Below, in pieces: positions 12,545 through 23,269 of a stretch of 64,000 nt of DNA (the stretch's first letter is position 1; every line of letters starts with the position of its first letter). The stretch comes from Ziziphus jujuba (lineage: Eukaryota > Streptophyta > Magnoliopsida > Rosales > Rhamnaceae): assembly GCF_031755915.1 (NCBI RefSeq), contig NC_083384.1, positions 18,073,001 through 18,137,000 on the forward strand. The letters run 5' to 3'. The position numbers and the translations under genes are program-made. The notes beneath the pieces were generated by a model, which saw only the letters and a program-made list of their open reading frames with translations, was not told where the DNA came from and did not search any database.

Positions 12545-12985
12545 CATAATTTCATAAGTTTCGAGCTAAAAAATGATGTACAAACCCGAAGAAGAATAAT
12601 GAAATGATGATGATGGAAGATCGACAAAGCAACTGACATTTCCCAAAAAAATTTAATAAATTTTCAGCTAAAAAAATTAATGTAAAAAAACAAAGAAGAA
12701 GAACAAGATGATGATGATGGCAGATCGATGAAACAGAGGAAGGATGTAGCAGAAGATAAACTCACCAGAAATCAACTGCTTCAAAGGGTAGTTTAAGCCT
12801 CCAAAATCAAGCTTCTTCCTCCTGAATATCAAATCAAGCCCTAACATAAATAGATCGAAGCTTATTTCGCAGATCAACAAATGATATTTCCTCAAAATAT
12901 TTCATAATTTTTTAGCTAAAAATTAACGTAAAAAACAAAGAAAAATAACAAGATGATGATGATGGAAGATCGACGAAACAAAAGA
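12545..12985. repeat. Three diverged direct repeats near the right end of the Harbinger element
   Basis: Three segments share the order TTTTAGCTAAAAA, then TTAATGTAAAAAAC, then AAGAAGAA or AAAATAAC, then GATGATGATGATGG and (A/C)AGATCGA(C/T)(G/A)AA. They end near 12,635, 12,735 and 12,980. The last copy sits about 270 bp inside the right terminus. Such subterminal repeats could be transposase-binding or satellite-like expansions. Confidence 0.6.
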
Positions 12986-13313
12986 AGAAAACATGCTCAT
13001 CGGCCAGAGATGCTTCGAAGTGGATGGTGATGCGAGATCGAAGATGCTTCGAAGGGGGCAGCCAGAGATGCTTCAAAGAGAGCTCAGTCGGACAAAAGTG
13101 ACCCAGTCTCCAGATGGGTCAGTTCTATCCCCTTCATTTGGGATAAAAATATCAACGAGACAAACCTGTCCCCCTCCCATTTTTACTTTCCAAACACTGG
13201 ACTGGGATTGGGTCCTGTCCTGACCTGCCCAGTCCTACGTAACAAACATGCCTTTATTATTAGATTGGGTAGGATCGGGTCGGTCGGTTACAGGTTGACA
13301 GGTTTAATGAACA

Positions 13314-13687
13314 GCCCTAGTTGCCGTTGCCATTGGAGAAAAGCAAATTCTTTTTTTTTTTTTTGTTTTTTTGAAAAATTTTCTTGCAGTGTAAAATAAA
13401 CTTTACATAGTTCTATAAAAATTGAAATGATTAAAATATTATTATTATGATTTTTTTTTTTACTTTCTTATTATTTTTTTTATTTTCCTCATCAATTAAA
13501 AGATTTATAGGAAACCACATCATTTGCTGCTACAGGCTTCCAGGGTTTGGTGTTGGTTTCCTAAGTTTTAAGCCTTCCATTCTTAGCTTCCATCGAAGAC
13601 CAAATTGTCCAAGCCTCGGGCCACCTCGATGTTTGCAGTTCCCTACTTCATAATAAGTACTGTTGCTTAATGTATAGTAAGGAAAAA
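13314..13687. other. Intergenic DNA, nothing recognised
   Basis: The stretch has T-runs and a short mixed-composition segment at 13500-13655 with an ORF of unknown origin. I see no domain in it. Confidence 0.4.
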
Positions 13688-13862
13688 ACTTGGGACATAA
13701 GGAAAAAAACTTCTCTCACTCCAAGCCTCTTTAAATAGAAAACAAAAATACAAATTGGATTAAGAAGCTAGGCTAACTTGGGACATAAGAAAAAAACTTC
13801 TCTCACTCCAAGCCTCTTTAAATAGAAAACAAAAATACAAATTGGATTAAAAAGCTGGGGCT
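13688..13862. repeat. 88-bp tandem duplication
   Basis: Two adjacent copies start with ACTTGGGACATAAG at 13688 and 13776. They share TTCTCTCACTCCAAGCCTC and ACAAAAATACAAATTGGATT with only a few differences, which indicates a recent duplication. Confidence 0.85.
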
Positions 13863-13952
13863 TTCCCTATCTTCTTTTTTTTTTTTTTTTTTGGTCCTTT
13901 TTTTTCACACATACATTCTTATTTTTTATACACTATCAATAAAAAATACAAA

Positions 13953-13990
<38 letters not shown>

Positions 13991-14229
13991 ATATATATAA
14001 ACACTTATATAGTTCTAATATCTAAGTTGGATGCATACTGTTTAGGTTTTCTCTATTGGGGTTTACTCCAGCTAGGATTTTTCTCTTCTCTTTGCATGAG
14101 ATTTTTTTTTGGGGTTAGGTTTTCTTTTCTTTTGGCATAATAATTTTGTTTTTTGATCGTCACGGAACCAGTTCAACCTATATTTGAATGATAAATTAAT
14201 GTTTTTTATGATGAGAGTATTCAATTAGT

Positions 14230-14869
14230 TTTTGGCGAAACTCACAAGAATGTTTGTGCTCAGTCTATAACTTGCTAATTAACAGGATGATTGTTTACTT
14301 TAAAAATGTTTAGTCATGAGGCTTTTCGTGTGACCATAGTTAAAGCTTGGTGACTTTGTGGAGAGGTATAGATTGTTTCTCTAGATGGTAGTTTTATGTT
14401 ATTCAAGTTTCAATCTTAAAGGTATAGAGATAAAGTTTTTTTTTTTTTTTTTAAGTCCTTGGATTTTTTATAAATCTATACTTTTATTAGGAAAAGTTAA
14501 TAATGAGCTTTCACTTAAGGATATATGCATAACGAAGGATGCTTTTTGGATTCATGTCTTTAATTTACCTTTCATGTGTCGCTCATATGAATTCGCTAAA
14601 GCTATTGGAGATTCATCTTGGAAAATTGAAGCAAGTGGATTTGGGTGAATATGGTCTTTGTTGGCGTTCTTTTATGTAGTTGAAGGCTACCCTTGATGTT
14701 ACAAAACCTCTTAAGAGTGATTTTATGATTACTGTTGCTTTGAGGCATAATATATTCATTAAATTCACTTATAAGACATTGCCAAATATTTGTTTTTGAT
14801 GTGGTTGCATCAGTAATGTGAAATTGGATTGTTCGTCTCCCCTTTTTGGAAGTACAAGATCTTTATGGA
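14230..14869 (+). pseudogene. LINE ORF1 fragment (DUF4283/zinc-knuckle type), first part
   Basis: Frames on the plus strand read FAKTHKNVC, SHEAFRVTIVKAWC, then ILLLGKVNNELSLKDICITK and AFWIHVFNLPFMCRSYEFAK. Later come KSGFMITVALRHN and C.CGCISNVKLDC. This order (DUF4283 core, then zf-CCHC_4 knuckle) is typical of ORF1 proteins of plant L1 LINEs, which bind the element RNA. Several stops and shifts separate the pieces, so it is dead. Confidence 0.7.
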
Positions 14870-15610
14870 TAGGGATGTAAAAAAAAAACTTGAAAGCCAA
14901 AGCCCGATCAAATTCGTTCAAAAAGACTAGCCCAAATTCAACTCGAGCCCGATATGGCATGAGTTTTGATTCCATTTAATTTCTATTTGGGTTGACTTTA
15001 GATTTAGGGTATAGAACAAGCCTGAAGCCTGACCCATTAGGCTACTTGTTGGGTCGGTCCTAAACCCAACCCAATTAGGTAGCTTGATATAATTTTATAA
15101 TTTTTTTATATTTTTATTAAATGTATTATAAATATTTATTATATGTTAACTTGTATGTATTTATTATTTGTTATAATATAAGATAATTTATTAACAGTAA
15201 TTCTAAATTTATAAACTAAATATTTGGTATCCCATGACTTTGCATTATTCATTGGATTTACTTTTCATGATTTAAAGAAAACATTTGCATCATTTGACAT
15301 AAAATATTTAGCTAATAAATTTGGTACTTATAGCAGTGTCTATTTATTAAACTATTATTTTTATTTTATTATTATAAAGATGTTTTAAACAAAAAAAAAA
15401 ATTAAATCAAATTTTAAAACTCATCTAAACTTTAAACCTGAAGCCTGAGCTTCATACCCAAGCCTGAACCCCAGCTCGATACTTATAGGGCTAGATGGCA
15501 GGTTTTAGATTCAGCATATCAGTATAGTCTAGCTTGGTTCAGTCCAAATTCTCTTTCTAGCCTCAAAAAAGCTTAGCCCGAATCTGCTCGAGCTCGAATT
15601 TACACCCCTA
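14870..15610. mobile_element. hAT-type MITE inserted in the LINE (741 bp)
   Basis: The termini are TAGGGATGTAAA (14870-14881) and the complement of TAGGGGTGTAAA (15599-15610). The flanks tttatgga (14862-14869) and cttatgaa (15611-15618) match at six of eight positions, as expected for an old hAT duplication. LINE ORF1 coding resumes directly after it. The interior has AGCCCGA, AAGCCTGA and GAGCTCGA words near both ends, an AT-rich core and no ORF. Confidence 0.75.
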
Positions 15611-15902
15611 CTTATGAATCATGGATGTGTGCAATGAAAAGTTTGAAGAATGTAGTCTGGGGGCAATCTAGTAATGCTACTAAATCAAGTTTGAAGGTTA
15701 TGATGAAATCATGTTCAAATTTTGAGAAGTTGCTATTGGGTTTCTTTATTGACTGTTTAGTCGGATTTTGCTAAAAGCAATTATTTAATAGTGATTGCTA
15801 TATTAGTGTGGGTGTTGTTTCTAATGATGATGAGATTCTAGTTCAAAAGACATTGCACTTTTTAGGGTCTTCTTCTACTCCTCAATTATTAGATTATGAA
15901 GT

Positions 15903-18605
15903 TGACAAGACCATCCCGAAATCCATCTTGGACATCTAAAATGGTCCAGTTTAGGGAATCCCTATCAAATTATCTATTGAAAATCCCATAAAACCTCGTT
16001 TTGATTTATATATAACCTAACGACATAGATAAAGTGTCATGAACATTTTTAATAGAGTATCCACAAAGTCATGAACATAAATATCAAGGGTTCTAAGCCC
16101 AGAAACCAAGAGAAAGAAAGATAATATTAGATAATATAAGAGTCATACATATTACATTAATCTATCAAATCAAACAAAGGAATACAAATGAACAAATGCA
16201 AATTATTGAAAGCGCTTAATATATTTTATACATCAAAATCAATAAAAGGAAAAGTATATATTATTGTCAAAGTTAAAGGTGAAAAAATAATATATTAGTA
16301 GCAGAACAATATACAAATAATGAAAATGACTTAATGTGATGTATGTAACCTGTCAGCGAAACTTAGAGGAACAATTCAAAAACAAAACTATGAGAAAGTA
16401 GAATAAAATAATAATATGAAAATAATTATTTATCTTCAAACCTTTCTTTCAAAACCTTACTTTTATTCTTTTGAAAGTTTTATTATTTTAGAAAATGCTT
16501 TTTTACAAAATTCATGAATTTCCCCCCAAAATATAGCAAATCTCATATTTTATATGAAAATATTTGTAAATATGATAACAGTTATAAACTCATGTACTTA
16601 GAAAAATAAATCATAAACAAGAAAAATAAATCACAAACAATATAATAGTTCATAACCATAATCCATATGATACTAGAACCTGTGTGTCATCCCCAATACC
16701 AAATCTTATCATATGGCTTTTAGTGTCCTAAGACATCATAGAGCTAATTGAAGAGGGAGAAACTATATATCGGTCCTTAATGTCCTAAGGCATCGAGATT
16801 AGGATTTCTCAACAAGCATCTATATCACGTGATAATAGTAAATGATTGAATATTATATATATATATATATATAATTACAATTGTATCCATAATCGTATCG
16901 ATTTTCGTATTTGTAACAATGATATTGCTTGACACACAATATCACATCAACATCTTACATTTATTTTACAACAAAAATATTATTTATTCCTTTATATTCA
17001 TATCCAAAAACTCATTGTAAATATTTGGCACATTATATGCAAATCATATATAAATAAAGATAATATGAACAATAAAATAATCAAAACATAAGTATTTCTT
17101 TGATGCTAGAAATATTATCATATAAAGTTATATCACAAAAATCAATCCAATTATCAAAATCTTTTTGAATACCATAATTCATCATTTTACCATGGACATA
17201 TTAAAATTTGAAAACTTTTAAAAATTTGCTAAAAATCACATAAAATGATAACTTACATATATGTATCTATATATATATTCATGTATATATATATATATAT
17301 ATATGAACATATATAATTATATAACTATAATATATCAAAATTTTTTAAACACTTCAAAACTATGAAATTATTTTAATATGCTCCAAAAATATTTATGAAA
17401 AGAAAATCTACCCACAGAAATACAACTTACTTTTAATCCGATCAGATCACTTCTAACCTTCATCCCGATGCCTAGATATAACAAGAATACTTCTTAAGCT
17501 TTGAAAAATTAAATCAAAGACTTTTAGTGCATACGGATTACTAAAATGGATCAAAGTTATACTGAAAACCTTTGGATCTGGCATTCAAAATCAGGGTTTT
17601 TCACTCTAAGGCTAATTTTATAAAATTGAACCTTTTGTTGGTTCCTAATAGCATTAGAAATATATTTTCAATACCAGTTTGTTCTTAGATTGTCCAAACA
17701 TAGTCAAATTTTATTTGATATTAAGATAAATTGACCTAAAATAGAAATATACTCAAATAGTAACCAAAATTGACATATCATATACCAAATCAAGTTGTGG
17801 AATGGGTAACAAGTTGGTAAGCTCATCTTGGTCGAAAAACATCGTTGGTGATTGAAAAATTCTTCCAAAGTTTCAATCAAACCTAAGACTGGTAGATCTC
17901 TCAAACAATGCAAAATTGAGGCAAATGGAGGCCATATTTAAACTTAGGGTCCAAAATAAAGGGGATGATGTATAGGACAGCCTAAAAAGGCTAAAATCCA
18001 ATGAAATTTCAAGTGATCAAAAAATTATGTCACACCGGTAAAAATGGTCGATCCTAGCACATCACTATTGGGTTTGGCTGGATTTTTTATGGGAAAGCCA
18101 GAAATCTCATAAATAAACTATTTATGGAGCCCGTGTAGTATTATATGGTCAAATTTAGGCTCAATTTTCTATTTCAATTTTGGTAGCATAATGAACCTAG
18201 GTGGCTGGCGATGGGTTGCGATGGGTGAGAACTGATCGAGTTTATGGGGGATTTGGGGGTATTTTGGATGTTTTTAATTTTTTTTAACCTAGGAAACACT
18301 TTTCCATGAATATATAGGTTCTTGTGTCACTAACAGATAAAATTTAGACTGGTTTGGATACTGATAAAGTAGTGATGGTTAAACCTTTTCAAAACAATAA
18401 CTTTTTAATCATAACTCAGAATTAAGCGTGTTGCGAGTTTATATATTTATGTCGACAAATTCATGCAATGGTACAAGAGTCAAAGCCAAATTTTATATTT
18501 AAAACAAAAGTCAAACTTGATGAACATAGATATCCAATTTAGTCAAATATAGTCAAATTGCTCAAAATTTCAAATTTAGGGGTTTTCTAAAAACATGTTG
18601 ATTCA
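15903..18605. mobile_element. Large solo-LTR-like insert in the LINE (2.7 kb)
   Basis: The insert begins TGACAAGACCATCCCGAAAT and ends ...TGTTGATTCA, so it is bounded by TG...CA. It is flanked by GAAGT on both sides (15898-15902 and 18606-18610), as expected for LTR retrotransposon integration. LINE ORF1 stops at the left flank and the LINE resumes at the right flank with DELIRK and WLQRSRVTW words. There is no gag or pol coding inside, hence a solo LTR is the simplest reading. Its first bases resemble those of the insert at 20,238 (TGTCAGGACCCATCCAGAAT). A nearby duplicated TTGATTC.GAAGTAGGAATTG word makes the right boundary less certain. Confidence 0.6.
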
Positions 18606-20237
18606 GAAGTAGGAATTGATGAGTTGATTCGAAAGTAGGAATTGTTGTGGTTGCAAAGATCTCGAGTTACTTGGCTTTAGGATGGAGATAAGAATACGAC
18701 ATTTTTTCATACTTATGCTACTTCTAAGAAAACATCGTAAAACTATTTTTGACATTTTTTATGCTTCTAGATTGTGGATTTCTTAGGATATCAAATTATT
18801 TGGTTTATTTTTTAATCATTATTATTAAACTGTTTTAAATTTAATTGATGGTAGCATTTGATATGAATAATAAACATTTGCTTCCTTTTCATGCTGATGA
18901 AATTCGAGCTAGTCTTTTCATATACATCCTTTCAAATCTCTTAGGCTTAATGGTATGCAAGTTGTGTTTTTCCAAAAGTATTGACATATTGTGGGTGACT
19001 AAGGCTTGTTTAAAATTTTTGAATGCTATAGGTCACTTGAGATATTTGAATCACACATTGGTTGCTTTAATTCTGAATGTGATGTTGCCTACTATGCTTT
19101 CAAAATTTCGTCTGGTTAGATTGTATAATGTTCTATATAAAATCATTGCAAAAACATTGGCTAATCGATTTAAAAAGGTTCTTCCTTTTTATTATTTTTG
19201 AGGAACAAAGTGATTTTGCTCCTAACCATCAGATTACTGATAGTGTTATGATGTCATATGAGATGGTTCATACTTTGCGTCATAGGCAAGGCCATGCGGA
19301 TTACTTATAATGTTATAATGTCATATGAGATGGTTCATACTTTACGTCATATGCAAGGCCATGGCATTTTATCAATGGCTTTAAAGTTGGACATAGGTAA
19401 AGTTTATGATCGTGTCGAGTGGGATTTTTTGAATAGGATATTGACTAAATCAGGGTTTGAATAGTACATTTACTAGATCAGGGTTTGCAGATCAGTGGAG
19501 TAGATTAGTGATGAAATGTGTAGCATTTAGTTCTTTTCTTTTTAAATCAATGGGAAGTTTTATGGTTATTTGATTTCGAAAAAAGGATTACGTCAAGGTG
19601 ATCCTCTGGCTTCATATCTCTTTTTAATATATGTTGAAGGTTGTCCTTTGTCTAAGACAGTGAAATTTATTCTTTTAAAGGTTGTAGCTCAAGCAATTCC
19701 CACTTATGCTATGAGTTGCTTCTGCTTGTCAAGAAAAATTTGTAATGCATTTCATAGCCTCTTTGCTCATTTTTGGTGGGCGATTCAAAAAGCTATTGGA
19801 AATCTTGGGATTAGCTCTATTATTCGAAAAGTCAAGGTGGATTAGGTTTTTGATATCTGGTAGATTTTAATAGGGTTCTTTTTGCTAAATAATGTTGGAG
19901 AATTCTTGAAAATCCATTGAGTTTAGTAAGTTGTGTTCTTAAAGCTTGGTACTTTCAAAATAGTTCTATTTTGGATGTTAGTCTTGGTTCGAGGCCTTCA
20001 AAATTGTGGCAAGGACTTCTATGTGATTGGGGTTTGGTTAAGTAAGGTATGGTTGACGTATTGGAGATGGAAAATCTGTGTGTATGTTTAGGGACCATTG
20101 GCTGCCCCATGTTGACACTCTTTCTACGTTTGTTATACCTTTTTCAGGATGATATTAAGGTCTCTTCTTTTTTAACAGCTTCAGGTGGTTGGAACCGTGA
20201 TTTAATTGATAGTTACTTCTTTAAGGATGTAGCTCTT
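18606..20237 (+). pseudogene. LINE ORF2 reverse transcriptase, decayed
   Basis: The plus strand carries, in order, WLQRSRVTWL.DGDKNT.FFH, VTKACLKFLNAIGHLRYLNH, SKFRLVRLYNVLYKIIAKTL, then LKLDIGKVYDRVEWDFLNRI. ISKKGLRQGDPLASYLFLIY and VVAQAIPTYAMSCFCLS follow. These are the reverse transcriptase blocks of plant L1 elements. The block that should lie between LFLIY and the AIPTYAMSCF part, including the catalytic FADD, is missing. A 67-bp tandem duplication (copies starting 19244 and 19311) repeats the MSYEMVHTLRH segment, and there are stops and shifts. It cannot be active. Confidence 0.85.
19244..19377. repeat. 67-bp tandem duplication inside the LINE reverse transcriptase
   Basis: TCATATGAGATGGTTCATAC occurs twice with identical spacing. 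The first copy starts at 19244 (TGTTATGATG) and the second at 19311 (TGTTATAATG). The copies differ at only a few bases. Confidence 0.85.
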
Positions 20238-23200
20238 TGTCAGGACCCATCCAGAATTCCTTCCCCGGAACCCTAGACAAGCCCTGATCCCAGGGAAATA
20301 CTACCGAATCTTCCAATGGAAAATCCGGCAGCACCTCCCCTAAGGGTAGGACTTACCACAAATTACCTGCACTGAAAACACACTTCTAAAAACATCCCCT
20401 TATTCCTCCCACGATACTACAAATTGATTCCACAAATTTACAGCACTTCAAATAACAACAGCAGCAACCCAGTGCATAAATAACAACTACACGTCCAATA
20501 CAGTATACAGAGCATTATACAACAAATGTGGAATTTATAAAATGACAGATAAAGAAGCAATACAAGATAGAGAGGAAAAAGGGAAGAAAAACTTCTTGAA
20601 CCTTCGGCACGAATTGAGACGTTGGGGAACGGAATTTAAGAGTGTGAGATGCTAATCATCTCAGTGAGTGACCCTATCTACTCATCTCAGTGAGTGACCC
20701 TATCTACTATACAATATAATACCACGATAATAAGATAGATAAATAATAATTATTTGGAAATAATAATTTCTCTCAAAACCCTTACAATTCTCTCAGTTGG
20801 AAAAGTTCCCCTTTTAAAACCTTTTCACAAAATCCTTTGTTCGTATTCTCCGAAAACCAAGACATCAATTAATTCACTAAATATCAAATAGAATATAATA
20901 AGTCAAGCATCCGACAATTTTAATTTAAAGGAAATTAATTTATTGAATAATTAAGTAAAGAGAAAATTAAACCAATTTAAGATCTCCAACCAAATAAATA
21001 CCATAACAGTAATAATTATATTTTTAATTCCAATACAGTTTCAAAACAATTTATTTTTAAAACACAGTTCTGAAAAAATCATTTGATGCACCCACTATAT
21101 ACCAGTGGCGCCAACAGTACCCAGCGTCCCAAGGTACCGCCAGACAGGAGGTTATAGAAAGAAACCGGCATACGGTCGCGTGGCGTCCCACTGCGCCACT
21201 GCTAACCTGGTGTCCCGGCCATGGAGGGGTGGCCTACCCTCATCCGATGGCAACCACAGGACAACCTCACAATATCACCTGCGCGTTCCTCACACCCACC
21301 TGCGCGCTAATCACAACCGTGTGCACACTAACCATATCACATATAAATAGAACACCAGTACGTACACGGTGCATCTAAAAATCATAAAATCCACATATTG
21401 AATTTATATATCAAAACTCACACTTTTGCATAAACACAGCGGGTATATTCCATCCGCTTGAACCCGGAAAATTCTCCACAATTTCTTTATAATCAATACC
21501 AGAAATTCCATGATTTTCAAATCCACCAACTCCCAATCCACCAATGCAAATACTCACATTTTCCCAATAGCATAAATAATTTCTCGAAACATAATAATTA
21601 AATCTCATAATATTCCATGGGCATATTTTATAAAAATTGAAATCACCAACATAAACAAATATTTTCCTTGAAATATTTGAAAATCAAATCATGCCCGATT
21701 TAATGTTAAAACCACAAGAATTTCAAAATTCTCAAGACCATAAGATAATTTCACATGGCATAAATTTATGAAATGCACATTTTCTTAAATCCAATAAATT
21801 CACCAATAATTCCACAATAAATCAAATAAATATTTGGCACATAGAAATTAAATTCCAAATATTCAGACCACACACAATAATCACAAATTTAAATTCCCAA
21901 AATTAATTTGAAGGTGGGTCACTCACCTGGAGCACGCAATTAACCTACGATCCACCATGGGATCAATTCCACGACTCACCGGTGCTCCTAGAACAAAATT
22001 CACAGACAGTCAAATAAATTAATATTTTAATCAGGTAAATAATACCCGGTACCCGGGGGGGTCAAACACAAACGTTAACCAAAATAGGCGAATAATATAC
22101 CGAATCGAAGCTTGAGCGATGATGATTACAAATCCGGTCTCCATCGACTCCAATTCCGCCGGAGGTGGCCGGAATTTGGTCGGGAAGCTTCGGCCGGTTT
22201 TAAACTTGAGGGATCTTTCAAACGGTGGGGATTTTGGGCAATCTAACCCCGGAAATGAACTCAGAGGGGTCGAAAATGGTGGGATAGAGGTATGGGTCGG
22301 GCTGGGTTGATCGGAAACCGCGAGAATCGCCGGAAAAACATAACCGGCTGTCGTCGACTTCACCGGCCCGATCTGGGCGCGTCCAGCGGCGACAGGCCGG
22401 GAAATTTGGGGGTTGAGATCGCAGCGAGCTGGGCTACACCAGTGGCCGGCGCGTGTGGCATTCCGGCGACTGAAATCCGGCTAAACGGTGGTCAAACAGA
22501 GAGAGGGAGAGAGTCAAAGGAGAGAGAGAGAGAGAAAAAAAATTTCTGCGTTTTGTTTATCTCGGTCGGGCTCGGGGAAGAAGAAGGGAAGGAAAGGAAA
22601 GGAAAAAAAAGAAAAAGAAAAAAAAAGAAGGTGTTTTCCCACGTGGGGAAAAGAAAAGAAAAAGAAAAAAGAAAAGAAAAAGAAAAAGGAAAATAAAAAG
22701 AAATGATTTAAAATTAATTAAATAATATTAATAATATTATTATTATTTAAAATAATAATTAAAATAATTTGATATTTCACATGGTTGACATGTGGCTTCT
22801 CCACATGGTGACACATGGTCACCTTCATTAAGTCACACGTGGCACATCGTTACGCGTTTAAAAATAATATTAAAATAATACGGTATTTGAAAAACTCTAC
22901 AGGTCCATAACTTTCAAACCACATGTTCAAATCGGACGTGCCACTAGTCTACGGACTCGTATTGACGAGCACTTCACAACCATGCATGGGTCAAAGCTCA
23001 ACCTTGCATGAATAAAAAGTCAATTCGGGCACCCCTTGGACAGTTTGGACCTCAACTTGTTTTGCTCATAACTTTCAAACCGTAGCTCCGTTTTCAACGT
23101 GCTACCAGTCTACGAACTCGTGCCAACGTGTACTCCGTAACGGTACCTCAATCAACCTAGAATTCCAACCGGGTCAAAAAGTCAACTTTTGACCCCTTCG

Positions 23201-23269
23201 GTCAACGGTCAACAGTCAACCTCGGTCAACGTGCAAAAATTCCGACATGGTTCGGGACGGGGTGTTACA
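20238..23269. mobile_element. Large solo LTR inserted in the LINE (3.0 kb)
   Basis: The element starts TGTCAGGACCCATCCAGAAT and ends GGACGGGGTGTTACA (TG...CA). On the complement it therefore begins TGTAACACCCCGTCC. It is flanked by perfect 5-bp duplications CTCTT (20233-20237 and 23270-23274), and the LINE frame continues across the empty site. No retroviral protein is encoded. The middle is GC-richer than its surroundings (22,100-22,500, repeated CCGG/GGCCGG words), followed by a purine-rich GAGAGA/AAGAAA tract (22,495-22,700). A tandem TCATCTCAGTGAGTGACCC lies at about 20,655-20,704. The ORFs at 22,031-22,706 come from these biased tracts and are not considered genes. The size suits a long-LTR Ty3/Gypsy lineage. 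Confidence 0.8.

Larger units (their letters stand above)
5979..13253 (-). mobile_element. PIF/Harbinger transposon, 7.3 kb, with ORF1 and transposase
   Basis: The left end reads GGTGGCGTTTGGTATGCAGG from 5979, preceded by TTA (5976-5978). The right end, on the complement, reads AGGCATGTTTGTTACGTAGG and is followed by TTA (13254-13256). TTA is the usual target duplication of this superfamily. The two termini are only partly alike: both share GTTTG and AGGAC at matching positions, and both continue into GGACAGGAT/GGATTGGATCGGA-type subterminal words. Both protein genes, Myb-like ORF1 and DDE transposase, lie in the left third on the minus strand. The right 3.7 kb is non-coding apart from a decayed receptor-gene fragment and repeated segments. 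The insertion cleanly interrupts a hAT-like element, which supports the termini chosen. Confidence 0.75.
5053..13313. mobile_element. hAT-like non-autonomous element split by a Harbinger insertion
   Basis: The left end TAGACCTGTACACGGGTC begins at 5053. The right end, read on the complement from about 13313, begins TAGGGCTGTTCATTAAACC. The eight bases outside are gttgtcgg on the left and gttgccgt on the right (6 of 8 identical), consistent with an aged hAT 8-bp duplication. The left part (5053-5978) contains CGGGTC-type words and an imperfect internal duplication of a CTTGCCCTCTTC-bearing segment (about 5370-5535). The right part (13254-13313) resumes with GATCGGGTCGGTCGG words, matching the phrasing near 5865-5880. 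The element without the 7.3-kb insert would be about 1 kb. The short ORFs at 5303-5657 lie in its pyrimidine-rich centre and look non-coding. Confidence 0.6.

Noticed and set aside
18845..19464. Overlapping ORFs considered as separate genes
   Set aside because: They are successive frames of a single decayed LINE reverse transcriptase.
22031..22706. Several overlapping ORFs on both strands in GC- and purine-rich DNA
   Set aside because: They lie inside the 3.0-kb solo LTR. Their length comes from biased composition (CCGG words and GAGAGA/AAGAAA tracts), and no domain is seen.
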